Part shown: one piece after another, positions 7,410 through 12,540 of the stretch
Numbering within the stretch: position 1 is the stretch's first letter
Layout of the letters: each line of letters begins with the position of its first letter
From: DASZHA01 sp049644325
Lineage (GTDB): Bacteria; Chloroflexota; Dormibacteria; DASZGP01
Assembly: GCA_049644325.1 (NCBI GenBank)
Contig: JBARRR010000160.1
Coordinates: 1-15,337 of the forward strand
Direction of reading: 5' to 3'
Length of the DNA stretch: 15,337 nucleotides
The notes under the pieces: model-generated
What the model was told of the DNA's origin: nothing
The model's input: the letters and a program-made list of their open reading frames with translations, nothing else
Databases searched by the model: none
Made by a program: the position numbers and the translations under genes

Positions 7410-8534
7410 ATGGCGACCACGCGCGACTACTACGAGGTCCTCGAGGTGAAGCGGACGGCGAGCTCCGAGGAGATCAAGACGTCCTTCCGCAAGCTGGCGA
7501 TGAAGTATCACCCCGACAAGAACCCTGGTGACTCGGTTGCCGAGGCTCGCTTCCGGGAGCTCAACGAGGCCTACGCCGTCCTCTCCGACCCCACCAAGCG
7601 GAACCAGTACGACACCTATGGCGCGGTGCCCGGGATGAGCGGGGGTGGACCCGCCGGCTTCGCCGAGGCCTTTGCCGGCGCTGGCTTTGGCGACATCTTC
7701 GACATGTTCTTCGGTGGCCAGGGTGGCGGCCGGGTCCGGACCGGGCCGCGGCGCGGGGCCGACCTGCGCTTCGGTCTCCGCCTCACCTTCGAAGAGGCCG
7801 TCTTCGGCGCGCAGAAAGAAATCGAGGTCCCCCGCCACGACACTTGCGCCACCTGCAGCGGCAGCGGGGCTGCGCCTGGCACGTCGCCGGCGACATGTTC
7901 CGAGTGCAACGGCCAGGGCCAGGTGCGGCGGATGTCGCGTTCGATCTTCGGCCAGGTCGTGAACGTCGCCACCTGCCCGCGGTGCCAGGGAGCAGGCGAG
8001 GTAGTGGAGACCCCATGCACCACCTGCAATGGCAGCGGCCGCACCGAGGTGCGCAAGAAGCTCCAGGTCAGGGTCCCCGCCGGCGTTGACGACGGCGACC
8101 AGGTGCGCCTTCCCAACGAGGGCGAGGTCGGCACCCGAGGTGGCGGCCATGGCGACCTCTACGTCGCCATCTCGGTGTCCCCCCATGCTGAGCTTCGCCG
8201 CCACGGCCGGGACATCTACTTCGATCTCGGCGTCAGCTTCGCCCAGGCAGCCCTGGGCGACAACATCCAGGTGCCCACCGTCGACGGCCCGGTCCAGCTG
8301 ACGGTGCCGGCAGGCACCCAGTACGGCACCCAGCTAAGGCTCCAGGGCCGGGGCGTGCCCCATGTCCGCACGGGCCGCCGTGGCGACCAGATCGTACTGG
8401 TCCACGTCATCACCCCGACCAAGCTCACCGCCGACCAGCGCAGGGCGCTAAATGAGCTGGGCGGGGTCACCGGTCAGCCAACCCAGGCTCCCAAGAACCT
8501 CCTGGACCGCCTCCGCGACTCCCTGGGTATCTAG
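7410..8534 (+). CDS. dnaJ: Chaperone DnaJ (type I Hsp40)
   Basis: DnaJ delivers substrates to DnaK and stimulates its ATPase. All parts of a type I protein are visible in 374 residues. The J domain (about 5-70) has HPD at 34-36. A Gly/Phe-rich linker follows. The zinc domain has four CxxCxGxG repeats at Cys146/149, 163/166, 189/192 and 203/206. Two C-terminal substrate-binding beta-domains complete the protein, the first carrying the RVPAGVDDGDQVRL block. The length is normal. The start ATG 7410 begins directly with the conserved RDYYEVLEV strand. It is 35 bp after grpE, without a Shine-Dalgarno but with a promoter-like pair. The gene ends 18 bp before the convergent HIT gene. The usual neighbour dnaK is missing between grpE and dnaJ. 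Confidence 0.98.
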   Translation: MATTRDYYEVLEVKRTASSEEIKTSFRKLAMKYHPDKNPGDSVAEARFRELNEAYAVLSDPTKRNQYDTYGAVPGMSGGGPAGFAEAFAGAGFGDIFDMFFGGQGGGRVRTGPRRGADLRFGLRLTFEEAVFGAQKEIEVPRHDTCATCSGSGAAPGTSPATCSECNGQGQVRRMSRSIFGQVVNVATCPRCQGAGEVVETPCTTCNGSGRTEVRKKLQVRVPAGVDDGDQVRLPNEGEVGTRGGGHGDLYVAISVSPHAELRRHGRDIYFDLGVSFAQAALGDNIQVPTVDGPVQLTVPAGTQYGTQLRLQGRGVPHVRTGRRGDQIVLVHVITPTKLTADQRRALNELGGVTGQPTQAPKNLLDRLRDSLGI

Positions 8535-8552
8535 CTTCCGGCGCCTGCGCGA

Positions 8553-8900
8553 CTATCCAGGCGGCCAGGTCATGAAGCGGCCGCCGAGCAGATGAACGTG
8601 TAGGTGGTAGACGGTCTGGCCACCGTTGGGGCCGGCGTTCATGTTCAGCCGGTAGCCGGCGTCATGGATCTCCTTGTCCCTGGCCAGCTGGTTGGCCGTG
8701 GCGATCAGCTTGCCGACGATGTCGTCGTCCTCGCGAGTGACGTCTCGGATGGAGTCGATGTGGCGGGTGGGGATCACCAGCAGGTGGACGGGGGCCACCG
8801 GCTTGATGTCCTCGAAGGCCACGACCTCGTCGTCGCGATAGACGATGTTGGCGGGGACGTCACCGTTGACGATCCCGCAGAAGATGCATTCGTCGGCCAC
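8553..8900 (-). CDS. HIT-family (HinT-like) nucleotide-binding hydrolase
   Basis: This 115-residue histidine-triad protein resembles bacterial HinT, a purine nucleoside phosphoramidase acting on AMP-linked substrates. The triad HLHVHLLGGR starts at residue 99, with His99, His101 and His103; the middle of the family motif supplies the nucleophile. An N-terminal CIFC pair (residues 5 and 8) recalls the zinc-binding half of many HIT proteins. The GTG start at 8900 immediately follows the rsmE stop (TGAGTG), with GGAGG five nucleotides upstream inside the end of rsmE, so translation is probably coupled. It is the last gene of the rsmE–HIT unit and meets dnaJ tail to tail across 18 bp with no obvious terminator. 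The rsmE–HIT pairing is also familiar in Actinomycetota. The physiological substrate is not evident. Confidence 0.92.
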   Translation of the reverse strand: MADECIFCGIVNGDVPANIVYRDDEVVAFEDIKPVAPVHLLVIPTRHIDSIRDVTREDDDIVGKLIATANQLARDKEIHDAGYRLNMNAGPNGGQTVYHLHVHLLGGRFMTWPPG

Positions 8901-9650
8901 TCATTCCTCCTTGAGTTCCAGCTCGCCGGCGCGGTGCAGGACCACCGCCAGCGCTGTCAGCGCCGCCGGCAGGGGCCGCATGATCCTGGGCCCCAGCGTC
9001 ACCGGTGTCGCGCCCGCTTGTTCCGCCAACCTTACCTCGGCCTCCGACCAGCCGCCCTCGGGTCCGACCATGATGGCCACGCCACCGGCGAGCTCAATCT
9101 CCACGTGGGACAGGCTGGGCAGGCCCGCGCCCTCGTATAGAAGGAGGGTCCGCATCCCGTCTGCGGCAGCCCGGGCCACAGCTTGCTCGAGCGATGCGGG
9201 ATCCAGCACCTGCGGGAGGCGGGCACGCTGCCCCAATTCAGCGCCCTGGCGCACTATCTGCCGCCAGCGGTCGAGTTTGGCGGCGGCCCTGCTGGGCTCC
9301 AGCCGCGCGATGGCACGCTCGGTGAGGAGGGGTTGCACCGATTCGACCCCGACCTCGGCCGAGCTCTCCAGGATGCGGTCGAACTGGTCGCCCTTGAGGA
9401 GGGCCTGCCCCAGCCGCAGGCGAAGCCGGGGTTCGGCACGAGAGGGACCTGCCTCCACGACCTCGGCCAGGACCTCGCTGGCGCTGGCCGCCGTGACCGT
9501 GCAGCGGTGCTCGATGCCGTCGGGCGTCACGGCGACGAGCGGCTCGCCCACCCGCGCGCGCAGCGCCCCGCCCACGTGCCGGGCATCCCCGCCGGACAGA
9601 CGCAGGACGCCCCCGGAAACCGACTCGGGCGCGACGAAAACGCGGATCAC
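8901..9650 (-). CDS. rsmE: 16S rRNA (uracil1498-N3)-methyltransferase RsmE
   Basis: RsmE is a SPOUT methyltransferase that uses SAM to methylate U1498 of 16S rRNA near the decoding site. The 249-residue product has the N-terminal PUA-like domain (MIRVFVAPE, then HVGGALRARVGEPL) and the C-terminal knotted domain with GPEGGWSEAEV and LGPRIMR. The last SAM-loop motif is unusual: the family's LRTETA appears as MRPLPA, with the conserved Thr-Glu-Thr replaced by Pro-Leu-Pro. Fold and family are clear, but activity could be altered. The start GTG 9650 has only a weak GGCAGG nearby, and a TAGCAT box ends 9 nt upstream. It is divergent from the DUF885-like gene over 35 bp and heads a two-gene unit with the HIT gene. 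Confidence 0.93.
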   Translation of the reverse strand: MIRVFVAPESVSGGVLRLSGGDARHVGGALRARVGEPLVAVTPDGIEHRCTVTAASASEVLAEVVEAGPSRAEPRLRLRLGQALLKGDQFDRILESSAEVGVESVQPLLTERAIARLEPSRAAAKLDRWRQIVRQGAELGQRARLPQVLDPASLEQAVARAAADGMRTLLLYEGAGLPSLSHVEIELAGGVAIMVGPEGGWSEAEVRLAEQAGATPVTLGPRIMRPLPAALTALAVVLHRAGELELKEE

Positions 9651-9659
9651 AGCCTGCCG

Positions 9660-9665
9660 ATGCTA
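9660..9665 (-). promoter_or_regulatory. Candidate -10 box of rsmE–HIT
   Basis: TAGCAT (9665-9660 on the minus strand) ends 9 nt before the rsmE GTG. A TTGCCA resembling a -35 lies at 9692-9687, but the 21-bp spacing is longer than normal, so the -35 assignment is doubtful. Confidence 0.35.
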
Positions 9666-9671
9666 AACCAG

Positions 9672-9677
9672 TACGCT
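9672..9677 (+). promoter_or_regulatory. Candidate -10 box of the DUF885-like gene
   Basis: TACGCT at 9672-9677 fits the TAnnnT pattern and ends 8 nt before ATG 9686, with no Shine-Dalgarno between. No -35 is visible. It lies back to back with the rsmE box within a 35-bp divergent gap. Confidence 0.35.
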
Positions 9678-9685
9678 CACGTTGG

Positions 9686-11185
9686 ATGGCAACCCCGGCC
9701 TCGACCCGGCTTCCCCAGGACACCGCCCTGGCGGGCATGGTGGGACGCGCTCGGGCTGAGCTGCTGGAGATCGACCCGCTGGGAGCCCTGCTTCGGGGTG
9801 AAGCCACCGGCGGTCTGCCCCTCGCCGGGGCCGACGCCCACGAACGCGACCGCGCCACCCTGGTCGCCCTGGCCGGAGCGCTCGAGGGGCTTACCGTGCC
9901 GATCGGCGCGGACGAGATCGACCGCCTCGCTCTGCTCTACGGGTTGCGGCGGGCAACCCCACCCCCGGGACCATGGCCGCCGACCGGCTCGGTGCTGCTC
10001 GAGCGCCACCTGCTGGCGCAGCTGACCCGCGTTCTCTTCGACCTTGAAGCCGAGGCGGATCGGCTGACCGAGCTGATCGAGAGCGCCCCTGGCTTCCTGG
10101 CTGAGGCCCGGCAGGGCCCTCTCGGCGGGCCGGCTGCGGGTGGCGAGGTGGCGCTGGCCGCCGCCAAGCGGCTGCCGGCGCTCCTGGATGTGATCGCGTC
10201 GATGGCGGCAACGCTCCCCGCCGCCACGCGTGAGCGTATCGAGGCCGGCCTGGGAATTTTGCTGGCCGCTGCCGCAGAGGATGGCGGCTGGATCGTCCGC
10301 GACTACATGGCCGCGGCGGCGCCTCCCGAGGCCCGTTCTGATCTGGTAGAGAGCGCGATCGAGCTGGGACTGGGTGCAGGCCTCGAAGAGCTGCAGACGT
10401 CCGCCGAGGAGGTTTTGGCGGAGCAGGCGGCGACCGCCTTCGAGGAACCCGCTGCCCCGCCCGCGCCCTCGGCCGAGGCCGAGTGGCCGCTGGGCGAGGT
10501 CGGGGCTCGCATCGCCGCCGCCGCCGAGAACCGCTGGTGTGCTTCGCCCCCCGGATCGGTCTGGTCGATGGTTGCCGCGCCGGCCTGGATGCAGCCGCTT
10601 CTCCCGCCGCTGGTCCTGGTCGACCCTGGCGGGCTGTCGGATCGCGACCCGCTGGTCCTGGCCGCCCCGGGGGTGCCCTATGCGGAAGCCGACCTCGAGG
10701 GCGCCACCCAGGCCCTCTACCTGGGGGAGATGCTGCCCGCGCTGTGGCAAAGGCAGGCCACACCCCTGGCGCGCCTGCTGCTGCCGGCGTCTGACGTGGT
10801 CAGCGCCTACCAGGTCACCACCCGCGCCCTCGCGCCGGGGCTGGCCACGTGGCGCCCATCTGACGCGCGCCGTGAGCTGGCCTGGCGGGCCATGCTGGCA
10901 TTGGTTGGCGCCGGCTTTGCGCGCGGTCGCCTGGGACTGGAGGAGGCCGCTGCCTTGATCGCTGCCGAGACCGGGATGGACGAGGAGACCGCCAGGATGC
11001 AGGCCGCCCACGTGGCCGCCCAGCCCCTGGCGGCGCTCGCCTTCATTGCGGGCATGCGTCGCGTCGACCAACTCTGGGTCGGTCGCGAGGCCGACCCCGA
11101 CCCTGCGGCAACGCGTGCGCGACTGCTGGCGGCGGGACCCATCCCGGCGGGCGTCCTGGAGATGGTGCCCGGGTATACTCGCTGA
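9686..11185 (+). CDS. DUF885-like protein lacking the metal-ligand motif
   Basis: This 499-residue, Ala/Leu/Glu-rich, apparently soluble and mostly helical protein is the only gene here without an assigned role. Its C-terminal third (about residues 370-460: DARRELAWRAMLALVGAGFARGRLGLEEAAALI..., then MDEETARMQAAHVAAQPLAALAFI) follows the pattern at the end of DUF885 proteins, a family of putative metallopeptidase-like enzymes. In DUF885 a HExxPGHHxQ motif precedes this region. Here the matching place, around residues 336-346, reads DLEGATQALYL, and the whole protein has only three His, none in an HE..H arrangement. If the assignment is right, the protein has lost its metal site. A flexible Pro/Ala/Glu linker lies near residues 252-268. 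There is no signal peptide or membrane segment. ATG 9686 was chosen for the upstream TACGCT box. Its last codons hold the rpsU -10 box. The gene is surely real by length and codon use; the family call is tentative. Confidence 0.6.
   Translation: MATPASTRLPQDTALAGMVGRARAELLEIDPLGALLRGEATGGLPLAGADAHERDRATLVALAGALEGLTVPIGADEIDRLALLYGLRRATPPPGPWPPTGSVLLERHLLAQLTRVLFDLEAEADRLTELIESAPGFLAEARQGPLGGPAAGGEVALAAAKRLPALLDVIASMAATLPAATRERIEAGLGILLAAAAEDGGWIVRDYMAAAAPPEARSDLVESAIELGLGAGLEELQTSAEEVLAEQAATAFEEPAAPPAPSAEAEWPLGEVGARIAAAAENRWCASPPGSVWSMVAAPAWMQPLLPPLVLVDPGGLSDRDPLVLAAPGVPYAEADLEGATQALYLGEMLPALWQRQATPLARLLLPASDVVSAYQVTTRALAPGLATWRPSDARRELAWRAMLALVGAGFARGRLGLEEAAALIAAETGMDEETARMQAAHVAAQPLAALAFIAGMRRVDQLWVGREADPDPAATRARLLAAGPIPAGVLEMVPGYTR
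11174..11179 (+). promoter_or_regulatory. -10 box of the rpsU promoter
   Basis: TATACT at 11174-11179 matches five of six -10 positions. It forms the Tyr-Thr codons at the end of the DUF885-like gene. Transcription would start near 11186, giving rpsU an untranslated leader of about 60 nt, unlike the other candidate promoters here. No clear -35 is visible. Confidence 0.6.
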
Positions 11186-11189
11186 GTTC

Positions 11190-11219
11190 CGGGCGCGTTC
11201 GCCCGCGCGCATTTTGCGC
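11190..11219 (+). promoter_or_regulatory. Two tandem small hairpins in the rpsU leader
   Basis: CGGGCG (11190-11195) pairs with CGCCCG (11200-11205) across a CGTT loop. GCGCA (11207-11211) then pairs with TGCGC (11215-11219) across TTT. They lie just after the expected transcription start and 12 nt before the Shine-Dalgarno. They could stabilise or control the rpsU mRNA. A weak terminator for the upstream gene is possible, though the T run is only four long and sits in the second hairpin. Confidence 0.4.
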
Positions 11220-11230
11220 CATCCCAGAAC

Positions 11231-11241
11231 AAGGAGGTGAT
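11231..11241 (+). promoter_or_regulatory. Extended perfect Shine-Dalgarno of rpsU
   Basis: AAGGAGGTGAT is complementary over 11 contiguous bases to the common 16S rRNA 3' sequence ATCACCTCCTT. It is by far the strongest ribosome binding site in the window. GGAGG ends 9 nt before the CTG at 11247. The in-frame TGA inside it (11238-11240) rules out any start upstream of the site. Confidence 0.9.
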
Positions 11242-11246
11242 TCACT

Positions 11247-11429
11247 CTGTCCGAGGTCAAGGTTCGCGAAGGCGAAACCTTCGAGAGTGCCCTCCGTCGC
11301 TTCAACAAGAAGATCAAGCAGAACGGCATCCTGTCCGAGGTGCGCCGGCGCGAGCATTACGAGAAGCCCAGCGTGCGCCGCAAGAAGAAGCTGGTCGCGG
11401 CGCGCAAGCGCCGGTCGCGCGCCGGCTGA
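11247..11429 (+). CDS. rpsU: Small ribosomal subunit protein bS21, apparent CTG start
   Basis: bS21 is a small basic protein near the anti-Shine-Dalgarno end of 16S rRNA that aids initiation. The 60-residue product reads SEVKVREGETFESALRRFN after the first residue, continues with KKIKQNGILSEVRRREHYEKPS, and ends in a Lys/Arg-rich tail (RRKKKLVAARKRRSRAG), as in the family. Length is normal. The frame is closed by TGA at 11238-11240, and the only codons before Ser2 are TTC, ACT and CTG. The first ATG/GTG/TTG-type codon downstream would remove the first half of the protein. CTG 11247 is therefore the apparent start, at a good distance from the perfect Shine-Dalgarno. Automatic gene callers limited to common starts would miss it. 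ybeY follows 26 nt later. Identity is firm; the start codon is strongly implied but unproven. Confidence 0.93.
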   Translation: MSEVKVREGETFESALRRFNKKIKQNGILSEVRRREHYEKPSVRRKKKLVAARKRRSRAG

Positions 11430-11442
11430 CGCCCGGGCCGGC

Positions 11443-11448
11443 TAGAGT
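11443..11448 (+). promoter_or_regulatory. Candidate -10 box of ybeY
   Basis: TAGAGT at 11443-11448 closely resembles the lepA box TAGAAT and ends 7 nt before the ybeY GTG. There is no Shine-Dalgarno between, so a leaderless ybeY–pth–mfd transcript is possible in addition to read-through from rpsU. No -35 is seen. Confidence 0.4.
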
Positions 11449-11455
11449 CGCCGGG

Positions 11456-11923
11456 GTGTCGGCCAGGCGCCCCCTCGCGGTCCACATTCAGAGCGCGATT
11501 CGTCCCCTCCCGCTGCGTTCGGTGATCAGGCGCGCGCTGCAGACGGCTGCTCGGATCGAGGCGGTGCCCGAGGGCCTGGCGGTTGGTGTGCTGGTCTGTG
11601 ATGACCCCACCATCCGCGAGTACAACCGGCGGTTCGCCGGCGAGGACCACGCCACCGACGTTCTCGCCTTCGCGTCGGGTGGCGACGGCGAGCTCGGCGA
11701 CATCATGCTGTCGGTCGATCACCTGCGCCGGCAGGCCGCCGAGGCGGGCCACTCCCCGGAGGTCGAGGCAGCAACGCTCGCGGTGCACGGCTTCCTCCAC
11801 CTGCGGGGCTACGACCATGCCAACCGGCGGGATCGGGAGGCGATGTTCGCCCGCACCGACGAGATCGTGACCGCCGCCGGTCTGGCCGGCGCCGGCGTGT
11901 CAGCGGATAGGAGCCGGCGCTGA
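11456..11923 (+). CDS. ybeY: Endoribonuclease YbeY (rRNA maturation/quality control)
   Basis: YbeY is a zinc-dependent single-strand endoribonuclease needed for 16S rRNA 3'-end maturation and ribosome quality control. The metal motif H-x3-H-x5-H is intact as HGFLHLRGYDH, near the C-terminus. The upstream segment ATDVLAFASGGDGELGDIMLS matches the family core (normally TDVLSFP...LGDI). From GTG 11456 the protein is 155 residues, a normal size. The same frame stays open upstream over rpsU, but that sequence is the basic shadow of rpsU and not YbeY-like. GTG 11456 places a TAGAGT box 7 nt upstream. The stop overlaps the pth start by one base (TGATG). Position next to rpsU, and near rsmE on the other strand, puts three 16S/30S functions close together. 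Confidence 0.94.
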   Translation: MSARRPLAVHIQSAIRPLPLRSVIRRALQTAARIEAVPEGLAVGVLVCDDPTIREYNRRFAGEDHATDVLAFASGGDGELGDIMLSVDHLRRQAAEAGHSPEVEAATLAVHGFLHLRGYDHANRRDREAMFARTDEIVTAAGLAGAGVSADRSRR

Positions 11924-12540
11924 TGGCGTTCCGTCGCAAGAAGGCCGCGACCCTTCCCGTCAGCCGCATGGTGGTTGGCCTCGGCAACCCGGGGTCGGAG
12001 TACAGCCGCACCCGGCACAACCTGGGGTTCATGGTCGTGGACCGCCTGGCCGAGCGCCTCGGTGTTCGGGTCACCCAGCGCGACAAGAAGGCCCTGGTCG
12101 GCACCGCCCCCGACCCCGGCGACAGCTCCAGGTCGCTCCTGCTGGCCAAGCCTCAGACCTTCATGAACCTCAGCGGTGAGTCGGTGGCCGCCCTGGCCCA
12201 CAAGCACGGCATCGACCCCGTCAACCTCTGGCTGGTCTACGACGAGCTTGACATCCCGTTTGGCAAGCTCCGAATCCGGCTCAAGGGCAGTCCTGGCGGC
12301 CACAAGGGCGTGGCCTCCGTGGCCGAAGCCCTGGGCACCAGCGCCTTCCCCCGCTTCCGGGTCGGCATCGGTCGGCCGGAGGAGGAGCCCGATCCCATCG
12401 ACTACCTTCTCTCCGCCTTCAATGACGAGGAGAAGGAGAAGCTGCCAGCCCTGGTCGACCTTGGCGCCGACGCGGTTATGGCGGGGTTGACCGAGGGTAT
12501 CGAAATCGGCATGAACCAGTACAACCGGGAGTCGGTGTGA
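11923..12540 (+). CDS. pth: Peptidyl-tRNA hydrolase
   Basis: Pth cleaves the ester bond of peptidyl-tRNAs that drop off the ribosome, recycling tRNA. The 205-residue protein shows VGLGNPGSEYSRTRHNLGF (residues 18-36), containing the substrate-binding Asn and catalytic His, KPQTFMNLSG, and the YDELDIPFG stretch with the catalytic-support Asp. The GGHNG loop of E. coli Pth reads GGHKG here (Lys128 where Asn114 sits), a position known to contact the substrate; Lys or Arg may be tolerated in some lineages. ATG 11923 overlaps the ybeY stop, with AGGAG at 11909-11913 nine nucleotides upstream. An in-frame ATG at 11968, 15 codons later, would trim the basic N-terminal tail and start at MVVGLGNPG. 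The stop overlaps the mfd start by four bases. Confidence 0.95.
   Translation: MAFRRKKAATLPVSRMVVGLGNPGSEYSRTRHNLGFMVVDRLAERLGVRVTQRDKKALVGTAPDPGDSSRSLLLAKPQTFMNLSGESVAALAHKHGIDPVNLWLVYDELDIPFGKLRIRLKGSPGGHKGVASVAEALGTSAFPRFRVGIGRPEEEPDPIDYLLSAFNDEEKEKLPALVDLGADAVMAGLTEGIEIGMNQYNRESV

Noticed and set aside
8535..8552. Bidirectional terminator between dnaJ and the HIT gene
   Set aside because: The gap is 18 bp without a stable stem followed by a T run; termination here, if any, is not visible in the sequence.
9677..11329. 550-residue minus-strand open frame opposite the DUF885-like gene and the start of rpsU
   Set aside because: It is longer than the plus-strand gene but has Gln/Arg/Gly-rich, low-quality protein composition and overlaps the real rpsU; the plus strand has normal codon use and a DUF885-like C-terminus.
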